A DNA stretch of 64,000 nt from Candidatus Obscuribacterales bacterium (GTDB lineage Bacteria; Cyanobacteriota; Vampirovibrionia; Obscuribacterales; Obscuribacteraceae), in NCBI GenBank assembly GCA_019744775.1, contig JAIETZ010000001.1, forward strand, positions 434,001-498,000. Reading direction: 5' to 3'. Within the stretch, counting starts at the first letter, position 1. Every line of letters begins with the position of its first letter. The translations under genes were made by a program, and so were the position numbers. Below the pieces are notes generated by a model. The model was not told the DNA's origin, did no database searches, and saw only the letters and a program-made list of their open reading frames with translations. Of this stretch, positions 10,131 to 17,702 are shown piece after piece.

Positions 10131-10433
10131 ATGGGTAGAAGAGCTGACGCATTTTTTGACGAAATTCTGGATCAACAACTTGTTGAGGCCGTCAATAATG
10201 ATTTTGGCAAAGCTATTCAACGCTTGCCGAACCTCGGTCATGGTGAAGTCAGAGACGAAGTATTCGTTTACTTCTCCGCAGTAGCAATGCAACAGATAAA
10301 TGCATTAGCAGTTAAGCATGGAATAGATGATCCAGTTGCATTGAACGAACTCTATCAACTAACACGTAGCAACCTCATCCACGGTTTCCGCTTAGGCCAA
10401 AGCATCAAAAGCGGCACGTGGCAGTGTAGTTAA
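10131..10433 (+). CDS. Hypothetical protein, 100 aa
   Basis: Small soluble protein, mostly predicted helical, with a likely ribosome binding site GTGGGG about 11 nt before the ATG. No domain recognised. It is followed directly by a copy of the dispersed structured element, whose far end touches the stop codon of the opposing gene. Confidence 0.6.
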   Translation: MGRRADAFFDEILDQQLVEAVNNDFGKAIQRLPNLGHGEVRDEVFVYFSAVAMQQINALAVKHGIDDPVALNELYQLTRSNLIHGFRLGQSIKSGTWQCS

Positions 10434-10444
10434 GTAAACGCACA

Positions 10445-10542
10445 CGCTACAGCGAGAGCGAAAGATTGCGAGGAGCAATCTGAAGCGGAGCGTGTATAGC
10501 CAGTAGCAAGCGAAGGTGGAGCGCAGCGTAACCGAAGCGTTA
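10445..10542 (+). repeat. Dispersed structured element, copy A (not followed by a gene)
   Basis: One of four related copies. The core hairpin is AGATTGC, loop GAGGA, GCAATCT (10463-10481). Downstream blocks AGCGGAGCGTG, TAGCCAGTAGCAAGCGAAGG and CCGAAGCGTTA align with the copies at 34045 and 37055. Here the terminal GGAG is GAAG and no start codon follows. Its last three bases TTA are the stop codon of the opposing minus-strand gene, so the element ends exactly at that gene. Confidence 0.7.
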
Positions 10543-11355
10543 CTTTAAGGCCCCTTGTAGATCTATTTGAATCTTCGTTCCAACAGCGGGATGTCCGAAT
10601 TCGGATGCAGCTGATCCGCCACGCTGGAAAAATTCCCAGAAGCGTCTGTCGTAGCCGGAGCTTCCCGGCGCAAATGCTAAATCGCCTTCCATTACGTTGA
10701 AGCTTCCTGTAGCAACAGTTGCTGTTCTCACAACGTGACCAATAACGACTTTTATACGTTCACCAGGCGCAAAGGCTGTAGTTAGCGGATCACCAGATCG
10801 AATCGTTGTTTTTAAATTTCCAAAAGAATCGACATAACCAATCACACGCGAAGGTGGTTCCGGAATAAGTTCAATTGGATCAAGTCTGTGCCTTTTGAAT
10901 GAAAGATCGCGAGCTGCAGCTTGTCCTAAAATACGCGGATAATAGTCGCGTGAGCGAAATTGTGAGCCCTCATTTTTCACATCCACACTCCAGAGTTCAT
11001 CGAAGTCCGATCTGACAAACGAGAGTGAATAACCGCTGTTAACAGCAATTACTTGGACGCCATTTTTCAAGACGCCATACAAAAGCCCTTCACCTTCATT
11101 GTCCGCACGTGCATCGCGCCTATCTTTTCTCGGCGCGCAATTAGCAAACAAAATAAGTTGTTCAGGACGCAATTCTTTGTCCGCGAGACCTAATTGAGCA
11201 ACTACAAATCCCGTTGCAACAGTTTCGAAAGAACCCACTGTCGTTAAGTGTGTTCGAACCCCATTCGGCAATCTCGCACTCACAGAGGCCATAATTTCAG
11301 CCCAAGCCAAATCATTCGGCGCATAATCACAAATCAGATGTACGAGATCGGACAT
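10540..11355 (-). CDS. S-adenosyl-L-methionine hydroxide adenosyltransferase-like protein (DUF62)
   Basis: 271 aa. The C-terminal half matches the SAM-hydroxide adenosyltransferase/halogenase fold: VIGYVDSFGNLKTTI, then the beta-barrel domain with LAFAPGSSGYDRRFWEFF and GGSAASEFG. The N-terminal half begins LVHLICDYAPND, where the family usually has a TDFG-type motif, so it is divergent. Characterised relatives hydrolyse SAM to adenosine and methionine. The start at 11355 is chosen because GGAG lies 8 nt upstream, supplied by the structured element; an in-frame ATG at 11400 falls inside the element hairpin. Confidence 0.77.
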   Translation of the reverse strand: MSDLVHLICDYAPNDLAWAEIMASVSARLPNGVRTHLTTVGSFETVATGFVVAQLGLADKELRPEQLILFANCAPRKDRRDARADNEGEGLLYGVLKNGVQVIAVNSGYSLSFVRSDFDELWSVDVKNEGSQFRSRDYYPRILGQAAARDLSFKRHRLDPIELIPEPPSRVIGYVDSFGNLKTTIRSGDPLTTAFAPGERIKVVIGHVVRTATVATGSFNVMEGDLAFAPGSSGYDRRFWEFFQRGGSAASEFGHPAVGTKIQIDLQGALK

Positions 11356-11455
11356 ATTTAACGCTCCACTTCCGCTTTTTCGGTAGATCCGACGACACAT
11401 TTAGTGTCGTCTCCTTACTGCGCATTGCTCCTCGCAACGCTTGCTGCGCTTCTGC
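11356..11455 (-). repeat. Dispersed structured element, copy D (leader of the SAM adenosyltransferase-like gene)
   Basis: On the minus strand: hairpin GCGTTGC, loop GAGGA, GCAATGC (11440-11422), then AAGGA, then a second perfect 8-bp hairpin GACGACAC, loop TAAAT, GTGTCGTC (11411-11391), then AAGCGGAAGTGGAGCGTTAAAT directly before the ATG at 11355. GGAG is 8 nt from the ATG, as in copies B and C. The second hairpin is shared with copy B only. Confidence 0.75.
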
Positions 11456-11577
11456 AATTACTAATTACCCTTTTGTGTCTTATCTCACACGAAGTTTCCG
11501 ATAATTGATTAGCAAAACAGCAAAATTCTTGATACGTCTAAAAAAGCGGGTAAAAGTATAGGTAAGGAGACCCGTGC

Positions 11578-12567
11578 ATGACGCTTTATGCGGATTTACA
11601 TAGACATTTGGGTGGTGCTCTCCACCCACGCATTATCTATAAATTTCTGCAGCGTCAGGACCATCCCGTATTGGGTTATTTCCCGGATTACGAAGGCTTT
11701 TACAACTGGTTTACGCGCCCATGTCGAACGTTGGAAGAATTCGTAAAAATCCACACCCTGGTTGAAGAATTACAGTCGGTTGAACACTTACCTTATTTCT
11801 GTTTTCGACTTTGCCGCGGTGCTTACACATTTGAAAATTTGCAGTACATGGAAATTCGATACAACCCATATTTCCGTACTGATCACAAACAATCAACCGA
11901 GAATCGCCTTGGTCAAATGGACGAAGTTGTAGAAGTAATTACGGCAAATGTGCGTCCAGCAGAATATCCAATTACAGTTCGCCAAATTCTTTGTTTGGAT
12001 AGACGATTACCAGAAGACTTGAACCGAAAAATATTGGAAGTGGCGAAAAAACACTTAGGTCCGGTAGTTGGAATAGATTTAGCCGGTCCGGAAATTGATC
12101 CGGGCAAATGGGAAGTCTGGGTCAAATTAATGGGCGAAGCGCGCGCATCCGGACTAAAAACTACCGCTCATTTGGGCGAAACAAGCATTGAAAACGTCCA
12201 CTCGCAATATTTTCCAGTGCTTGACCGCATTGGTCACGGTATTCACATTCCTCTTCTCAAACCAGAGCTTTTGCCGGAATTAGCCAAACGACAAATATCG
12301 CTTGAAGTATGTCCGACAAGTTACCGCCAAACAGGTGTTTTGCAGGATTTCACTCGCTTAAAAGCGGTCTTTAGCCGATGCAAAGCCGCCGGAGTGCCGA
12401 TTGCTGTTTGCACAGACAACCCTGGTCGTAATCCGGCACCTTGCACGCTACCTGGAGAATATGAACGGCTAATTGACCATGATGTTATTGAATTTCATGA
12501 GCTGAAAGAGATTCAAAACGAAGCATTTCGTTCGGCATTTGGATTTGTCGGCACACCAAGAATCTAA
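11578..12567 (+). CDS. Adenosine deaminase family metal-dependent hydrolase
   Basis: 329 aa TIM-barrel deaminase. Metal ligands are visible as DLHRHLGGA (His8 and His10), the His and Glu of TTAHLGETS, IGHGIHI and the Asp of AVCTDNPG. The substrate-binding Cys-Pro-x-Ser block is CPTSYRQ. In classical adenosine deaminases the last motif is TDDP; here it is TDNP, keeping the first, zinc-binding Asp. Likely substrate is adenosine, an adenine-type base or a modified nucleoside; this cannot be decided. Ribosome binding site AAGGAG is 8 nt upstream. It ends overlapping the convergent protease gene by 4 bp. Confidence 0.82.
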   Translation: MTLYADLHRHLGGALHPRIIYKFLQRQDHPVLGYFPDYEGFYNWFTRPCRTLEEFVKIHTLVEELQSVEHLPYFCFRLCRGAYTFENLQYMEIRYNPYFRTDHKQSTENRLGQMDEVVEVITANVRPAEYPITVRQILCLDRRLPEDLNRKILEVAKKHLGPVVGIDLAGPEIDPGKWEVWVKLMGEARASGLKTTAHLGETSIENVHSQYFPVLDRIGHGIHIPLLKPELLPELAKRQISLEVCPTSYRQTGVLQDFTRLKAVFSRCKAAGVPIAVCTDNPGRNPAPCTLPGEYERLIDHDVIEFHELKEIQNEAFRSAFGFVGTPRI

Positions 12568-13757
12568 TTGCCGTTCAAATTGAAAATGAGTAATTCCGAA
12601 CGGTCAAAATCCACATAAAAGCTCAAATCCCTGAAGAAATTTAGACCCAATAGCGGCTTATTATGGCTTGGTTTATCGTGAACCTGAGCTTGCACATTGG
12701 ATTTCTGAATTGGTCCCAATTGAACAGTATCCAGGTTCATCTTCTTGAATTGTGCTTTGCCGACCATTGTGTTGGTCGTGCCAGTAGTCGCTTCTTCAGG
12801 AACACTTATTCCCAACATATCCAACTCCGACCGCGTAAAAACAGTCATCGAAGCTCCAAGATCAACGATCATTTCACAAGGAAGCCCATTTACTTTCGCA
12901 TCAACAATCATCAAGTCATTTTCGGTTAGCCGAAAAGGTATTTTGTAAGAAAAAGACTCCAAATCTTTCTCAAATGACTTATCGCCGCCTCTCTTGACAA
13001 AATGGATTCTCTTTCGTCGAGCATCAACCAAAAAGTTGTATCGCGTGATGAAATTCTGCCCAAGGGATGGGTAAAGAGTGGGCATATTCTCGGTAACATA
13101 CATTCGGAAATTTCGAAAATTTTGCCCATTGATGTCCAAATCAACAGTTATTTTCCAAACCGGATTTTTTCCCAAAACATTGAGCACATAAGCGCTGGTT
13201 TCCCAATTTGGAATCGGCAAACCTAATTGACGCAAGTGATTTTTGCCGATCATCGAATGATTTGCGCCGGTATCAAGAATCATCTGCCAATTTTTGTTGT
13301 TAATCTCAACAGGAAGGGTCAAATTTCGTTCGTTAAGACAAAAATCGACGCTTAAAGTGTCGTTCGGCAACGAAATCGGCTGACGATTCGCGTTATTTTG
13401 GTATTGTCTGCTTTCAATTGCTTCGATGAGCGCAATTGAATCACTTGCATACGAACTCTTTGGGAATTTTTCGACTATTTCTTCGTAAATTGCCTTCGCT
13501 TTTACTAAATTGCCGGCCTTTTCGTTGGATTTTGCGGCGAAAAAGAACGCTTCTTTGTCATTTGGGCTTTCGTTTGCACATTGTTCGAAAATTTCTGCTG
13601 ATTCTTGGTACTTACCATGCAAAAAACACTCCATTCCGAATCCAAAATCAGCGTTTGCACATGCCGGATCACATAAAAAACACGAATAAACGACTATAAT
13701 TGCTAAAAATATGCGCGAGTCTGCTGATAAAACCACTTGTATTCCGACCTTTTGCAA
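12564..13757 (-). CDS. Exported TPR protein with two retropepsin-like aspartyl protease domains
   Basis: 397 aa. An N-terminal hydrophobic segment (about 15-35) ends in ACANADF, a likely signal peptide. Residues about 40-115 form TPR-like helices (FGMECFLHGKYQESAEIFEQ). Two retropepsin-like lobes follow: the first with ILDTGANHSM near 160, the second with IVDLGASMTVF near 300 and the closing LLGLNFFRDL. The second active site has Leu where Thr is usual (DLGA for DTGA), while both aspartates are kept. It is probably periplasmic; substrate unknown. Confidence 0.77.
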   Translation of the reverse strand: MQKVGIQVVLSADSRIFLAIIVVYSCFLCDPACANADFGFGMECFLHGKYQESAEIFEQCANESPNDKEAFFFAAKSNEKAGNLVKAKAIYEEIVEKFPKSSYASDSIALIEAIESRQYQNNANRQPISLPNDTLSVDFCLNERNLTLPVEINNKNWQMILDTGANHSMIGKNHLRQLGLPIPNWETSAYVLNVLGKNPVWKITVDLDINGQNFRNFRMYVTENMPTLYPSLGQNFITRYNFLVDARRKRIHFVKRGGDKSFEKDLESFSYKIPFRLTENDLMIVDAKVNGLPCEMIVDLGASMTVFTRSELDMLGISVPEEATTGTTNTMVGKAQFKKMNLDTVQLGPIQKSNVQAQVHDKPSHNKPLLGLNFFRDLSFYVDFDRSELLIFNLNGN

Positions 13758-14094
13758 AAATTTTTTCGTTGCACAAATTCACTGATCAAATGCTATTCCA
13801 AATCGTTCAAATACACTCATCATGCAGATTTCAATTAGTATGCACTGCTTGAATCAACTCAATAAATTGCATACCACAGACCCATATATTTAATTCTTCT
13901 ATTGCATTTTTCGGCAGTTGCCAGTATTCTATCTTGTGTGGTGTGTTAAATGAGAGTATCTCAAAAAACATGCTCTCGTTGGTGGGTAGTGGTGGCATAA
14001 GGCTCATCCCTTACAAAAGAGATGGATCTGAGAAAACAAACGTTATTCGAAGATTTGCCCTTGTGAAACCGTTAAATCAATAAGGAGGAACGTA
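13758..14094 (+). other. Divergent intergenic region of 337 bases
   Basis: AT-rich gap between the aspartyl protease (minus) and the histone-like gene (plus). It must hold both promoters. I see a strong AAGGAGG Shine-Dalgarno 6 nt before the ATG at 14095 and an inverted pair GAGAG/CTCTC around 13951-13976. No RNA gene or repeat recognised. Confidence 0.5.
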
Positions 14095-14385
14095 ATGGCC
14101 ACAGTTAAACGCGAGGAGATTGCTGGAATCAATCCCCAAGCAGCTAAAAGAAAGACGGCTAAGAAAAGCGTAGCTAAGAAAGCTCCAGCCAAAAAGGCTC
14201 CAGCTAAAAAGCGCACAGCTAAGAAAGCAGTCGCCAAAAAAGCAGTCAAAAAAGCTGCTCCAAAGCGTAAAGTAGCTAAGAAAGCTACAGCTAAAAAGGC
14301 TACAGCCAAGAAAACTGTTAAGAAAGCCGCTCCGAAGCGTGCAGCCAAAAAGCGCACAGCTAAGAGAAAGACCAAGAAAAAATAA
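14095..14385 (+). CDS. Histone H1-like Lys/Ala/Pro-rich DNA-binding protein
   Basis: 96 aa composed after residue 16 almost entirely of AKKA, APAKK and KKAAPKR repeats, ending in RTAKRKTKKK. This composition is that of bacterial H1-like proteins (Hc1/AlgP/HctB-like) that bind DNA non-specifically through basic tails. It has a perfect AAGGAGG ribosome binding site and its own strong terminator, which suggests an abundant monocistronic product. Repeats make its length likely to vary between strains. Nucleoid compaction is an inference from composition. Confidence 0.85.
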   Translation: MATVKREEIAGINPQAAKRKTAKKSVAKKAPAKKAPAKKRTAKKAVAKKAVKKAAPKRKVAKKATAKKATAKKTVKKAAPKRAAKKRTAKRKTKKK

Positions 14386-14412
14386 TCGCTCTATAGCGAT
14401 ATGTAATTCGAA

Positions 14413-14446
14413 GAAGAGCCCCGGAATCCTCTGGGGCTCTTCTTTT
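14413..14446 (+). terminator. Strong rho-independent terminator of the histone-like gene
   Basis: Perfect 10-bp stem GAAGAGCCCC/GGGGCTCTTC with a 10-nt loop followed by TTTT, 28 bases after the stop codon. Confidence 0.93.
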
Positions 14447-14607
14447 ACGTGGATTTGCTTGTTTGAATAGTGGTATCGTATTTGATATCACTCATAGTGG
14501 CAAAAGCGCCGCATAAGCAGACGCAATTTACGGCACAGAACGCAAGTCAAGTGGGCTATAAAGAACCGCGCTGGATGTCCGATAATAATTACCAATTCAG
14601 CACCCGT

Positions 14608-15303
14608 TTAGGTTTCGGGCGTTATAAATCCATGCTTTATAAGAAATGCTTGGCACATATCCCACATTTGGGGCAGTGGTCCTTGCAATTGATGATCCGA
14701 ATCAAGCAAATGCAACTCAACGTAGTCAGGATTGATTGACTTGAATGTCTCACTTACTTTTACCGAAACAACGTCATCATTAACGCCATGAAAAACAAGC
14801 ACTGGAACATTCACTTTCAAGTTGGATGTCTCATATTTTTGACCATCCACAACAAAGTCAAAATTGAATAGCATCTCTCTATTAAATGCGTAATGAAAGA
14901 CGCTTATCTCGCCGTCAGAGGACCATTTCTCATATCGAGCTTGTCCTCCTACCAATGCATCAAAGTGATTGCCTAGATCGAAGCCTGGAGCAAACAAAAC
15001 TATTGCCTTAACTCTGGAGTTTTGTTGCGCTTTCAACGTTGCAATCAAACCACCCATACTCGACCCAAATAAAACAACAGGTTTTCCTTCCGGCACACGA
15101 GCCAAACACTCATCTACTGCTTTTAGCTGGCTGGATAACGTCATACGCTGAAAATCCGGCGTATTTAAATCAGGAACTTCAACACTTTGTCCGATATCTG
15201 CAATTTTTCCGGCAAAAAAACCAGCTTTGCCTGATTGAGGGCTCGATGCAAATCCATGCAAGTAAATGCAGTGGACAGTGTCTTTACGTTTTTCAGTCAT
15301 CAT
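14608..15303 (-). CDS. YqiA-like alpha/beta esterase
   Basis: 231 aa cytosolic hydrolase. It opens with CIYLHGFASSPQSGKA, typical of the YqiA/UPF0227 group, and has the nucleophile elbow FGSSMGGL, an acid in FHGVNDDVV and the His in DSDHQLQ. The reaction is ester hydrolysis on an unknown substrate. The ATG at 15303 overlaps the end of the tlyA gene by 11 bases, so the two form an operon. Confidence 0.85.
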   Translation of the reverse strand: MMTEKRKDTVHCIYLHGFASSPQSGKAGFFAGKIADIGQSVEVPDLNTPDFQRMTLSSQLKAVDECLARVPEGKPVVLFGSSMGGLIATLKAQQNSRVKAIVLFAPGFDLGNHFDALVGGQARYEKWSSDGEISVFHYAFNREMLFNFDFVVDGQKYETSNLKVNVPVLVFHGVNDDVVSVKVSETFKSINPDYVELHLLDSDHQLQGPLPQMWDMCQAFLIKHGFITPET

Positions 15304-16123
15304 CTTTTACTCTTGACAAATTTAAATGTGCTTCATCTACAGTTTGATTTATATCAATCGGGGATGTTTCCTTCAAAGTCCAGCGAACTAAAAACTCAAT
15401 ATTGCCCGATGGTCCTTTAATTGGCGAATAAGTAAGCGCATTGGCATACAAGTTGAGTTTTTCAGCATAAGCAATCACCTTCGACAGTATTTCTTTATGC
15501 TGATCAGCGGAACGGATAACTCCACCCTTGCCAACATTTTCCTTGCCGGCTTCGAATTGTGGTTTTATCAAGGCAACGATATCCAGATTGTCTTTGTCGA
15601 GGACATTCAAACACGACGGAAGAATCTTATCCAATGAGATAAATGACACGTCCATGACGGCCATATCGGCCCATTTGTCCTCTCCATAAATTGCTCCAGC
15701 ATCTAGATTGCGTGCGTTTATTCTTTCCAGAACAACCACACGCCCATCAGTTCGCAAAGACCAGGCAATTTGTCCATAACCGACATCAACCGCATAAACT
15801 TTTGCAGCTCCATGGGTAAGCAAACAATCAGTAAAGCCGCCTGTGGAAGCGCCGACATCCAAGCAAATGCGATTGTTCACATCAATCTGAAATTGCTCAA
15901 GCGCCTTTTCCAATTTCAGTCCGCCACGGCTAACATATTTGCGTGGCTGCCAATCAGATGTCACCTCAATTTTGGCATCGGCAGCAATACTTGTGCCGGC
16001 TTTTGTTATCTTGTGTCCATTAACGATAATGCCACCATCCATGATGGCAGCTTGCGCAGCTTCCCGCGATGGAAAAAGCCCCTTTTCCACAAGCAGCAAA
16101 TCTAATCGTTGTCCTTTAGGCAT
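15293..16123 (-). CDS. tlyA: TlyA-family rRNA 2'-O-methyltransferase / hemolysin-A-like protein
   Basis: 276 aa. An N-terminal S4 RNA-binding domain (RLDLLLVEKGLFPSREAAQ) is followed by an FtsJ-type methyltransferase with SAM motif CLDVGASTGGFTDCLL near residue 90. The K-D-K-E tetrad can be read as the Lys of KYVSRGGLKLEKA, Asp in DVSFISLDK, Lys in LIKPQFE and Glu in GNIEFL. Known TlyA proteins methylate riboses in 16S and 23S rRNA. It is the first gene of a two-gene operon. Confidence 0.93.
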   Translation of the reverse strand: MPKGQRLDLLLVEKGLFPSREAAQAAIMDGGIIVNGHKITKAGTSIAADAKIEVTSDWQPRKYVSRGGLKLEKALEQFQIDVNNRICLDVGASTGGFTDCLLTHGAAKVYAVDVGYGQIAWSLRTDGRVVVLERINARNLDAGAIYGEDKWADMAVMDVSFISLDKILPSCLNVLDKDNLDIVALIKPQFEAGKENVGKGGVIRSADQHKEILSKVIAYAEKLNLYANALTYSPIKGPSGNIEFLVRWTLKETSPIDINQTVDEAHLNLSRVKDDD

Positions 16124-16216
16124 CTTTCATTCTCACCGTGCTTAACAGTAAAGCAGAACCACGCGCAATTTCTGTTAAACGTTTAGTACAATTGTCGGAT
16201 ACGCATCCTATGGCTT

Positions 16217-16302
16217 GGAGCAGACCTGGCTGGATGAAGAAACCGCCTTGAAAGCGGCTGCCCTGAAAGGGGTTGGGGGTTCGAGTCCCTCCTGCTCCGC
16301 CA
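16217..16302 (+). tRNA. tRNA-Ser (anticodon UGA)
   Basis: 86-nt class II tRNA. Acceptor stem GGAGCAG (16217-16223) pairs with CTGCTCC (16292-16298), discriminator G at 16299 and encoded CCA at 16300-16302. The anticodon loop CTTGAAA contains TGA and is closed by CCGC/GCGG. The long variable arm is around CCCTGAAAGGGG, and the T loop is TTCGAGT. Serine identity fits the long variable arm and anticodon. Confidence 0.93.
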
Positions 16303-16325
16303 ATTATATATATGAAGGCCTCTTT

Positions 16326-16359
16326 AGAACCTTGCTCGCTTGGCAGGGTTCTATTTTTT
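16326..16359 (+). terminator. Terminator downstream of tRNA-Ser
   Basis: 10-bp stem AGAACCTTGC/GCAGGGTTCT (one G-U pair) with a 7-nt loop, then ATTTTTTC. It lies 24 bases after the tRNA and ends the tRNA transcript before the SpoIID-like gene. Confidence 0.88.
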
Positions 16360-16415
16360 CTTGGGGGTTTTATCGGACACTTACCAAGAGGTCTAAATCC
16401 TGCTATAAACAAACC

Positions 16416-17699
16416 ATGCAAATTCGTGTCGGCATAACCACCAATAACCTAAAAGACTGGTTGCATGATTCAGTTTCCGTCTTTTGCCCGCAAGCAATCG
16501 TCATCGATCAAGATTCGCAAAAGCAGATGTCTACATCTTCCGAAATTCAGGTACAAGCCAAAGGCAACCAACTGATTTTAAAGACAGAAAATCAAACCCT
16601 GCAGGCAAATTCGTTTCTCATCAAATCCAATAACAACGAAACAATTCACATCCGCAGTTTAAGCCGCGAAGGACATCTACAGCCAAATTATCATGGCGAA
16701 CTAGAACTCATCGCCAAGAAAAACAAGATTCAAGTCCTTGTCCACTGCGATTTGGAGACTTACTTAAGAGGCGTTCTTTCGTCAGAAATTCCTGCCAGCT
16801 ATAACCTGGAAGCAGTTAAGGCGCAAGCTGTTGCCGCTCGAACTTATGGACTAAAACCACGCATTGACCATACTCCTGATGGTTTCAATGTCTGCGACTC
16901 CTATCTTTGTTGCCAGTATTTTGCCGGATACCCGAAAAGTATTGCCGAGCGTCACGAGAGTGCCATAACACAAACAAAAAATCAGATCCTCACTTTCAAC
17001 AACGAACCAATTCTTGCTTTGTTTAGCGCATGTGCAGGCGGTCATACCGAAAACTACGAGAATTGCTTTTCGGACCCAATAACAGGCGCATTCCCGCCAC
17101 AGCCACTGCCATATCTAAAAGGTGTTACGGAAGGCAAATTACCGAACGGATATCCTTCCGAAAATGCTCTGCGTGAACTTTATCACGAAACTAAACCGGA
17201 TACCTGTGACAGCTTCTCTAATAAGTTTCGCTGGCATCTCACCTTTAGTGCAGACCAACTAGAAGCGCACATGCATCATGTCGCCGAAACAATGCTGGAT
17301 GATAAATTAACCGCACCGTTTATTTTTCCTCCACCCTCTAAAAAATTTGGGCACATCGAAAAATTTGAGATAACAAAGCGCGGCGTTGCCGGAACAGCAA
17401 TATCAATGACGGTTCACACATCCACAGGTCCCTGGATTATCAAAAAGGAACTTATTATTCGTAGTTTATTCAAGAATCCAGAGCTGAATGTTGCCCGCTT
17501 AATGAGTGCACGCATTTTCTTTGACCATAAGCGCAATAATCTAAATCTTCTCACCGACCTAATCGTCTATGGCTTTGGTTGGGGACACGGAGTAGGACTG
17601 CAACAAAATGGCGCTCAGGGGTTAGCTTTACAAGGAAAGACATACAAACAAATTCTCGCCCACTATTTTCCAGGCAGCGCCATTAGCGAGGCAAACTAA
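16416..17699 (+). CDS. SpoIID/LytB-domain protein
   Basis: 427 aa from ATG 16416. The open frame extends upstream through the tRNA, but a start there is excluded by the tRNA and terminator. The SpoIID core is visible: DLETYLRGVLSSEIPASY, AVKAQAVAARTYGL, ALFSACAGGHTE and the C-terminal GFGWGHGVGLQQNGAQGLA. SpoIID enzymes are lytic transglycosylases acting on peptidoglycan. No signal peptide is visible at this start, and no clear Shine-Dalgarno, so export is uncertain. The quinone oxidoreductase gene follows after 3 bases. Confidence 0.88.
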   Translation: MQIRVGITTNNLKDWLHDSVSVFCPQAIVIDQDSQKQMSTSSEIQVQAKGNQLILKTENQTLQANSFLIKSNNNETIHIRSLSREGHLQPNYHGELELIAKKNKIQVLVHCDLETYLRGVLSSEIPASYNLEAVKAQAVAARTYGLKPRIDHTPDGFNVCDSYLCCQYFAGYPKSIAERHESAITQTKNQILTFNNEPILALFSACAGGHTENYENCFSDPITGAFPPQPLPYLKGVTEGKLPNGYPSENALRELYHETKPDTCDSFSNKFRWHLTFSADQLEAHMHHVAETMLDDKLTAPFIFPPPSKKFGHIEKFEITKRGVAGTAISMTVHTSTGPWIIKKELIIRSLFKNPELNVARLMSARIFFDHKRNNLNLLTDLIVYGFGWGHGVGLQQNGAQGLALQGKTYKQILAHYFPGSAISEAN

Positions 17700-17702
17700 C
17701 GA

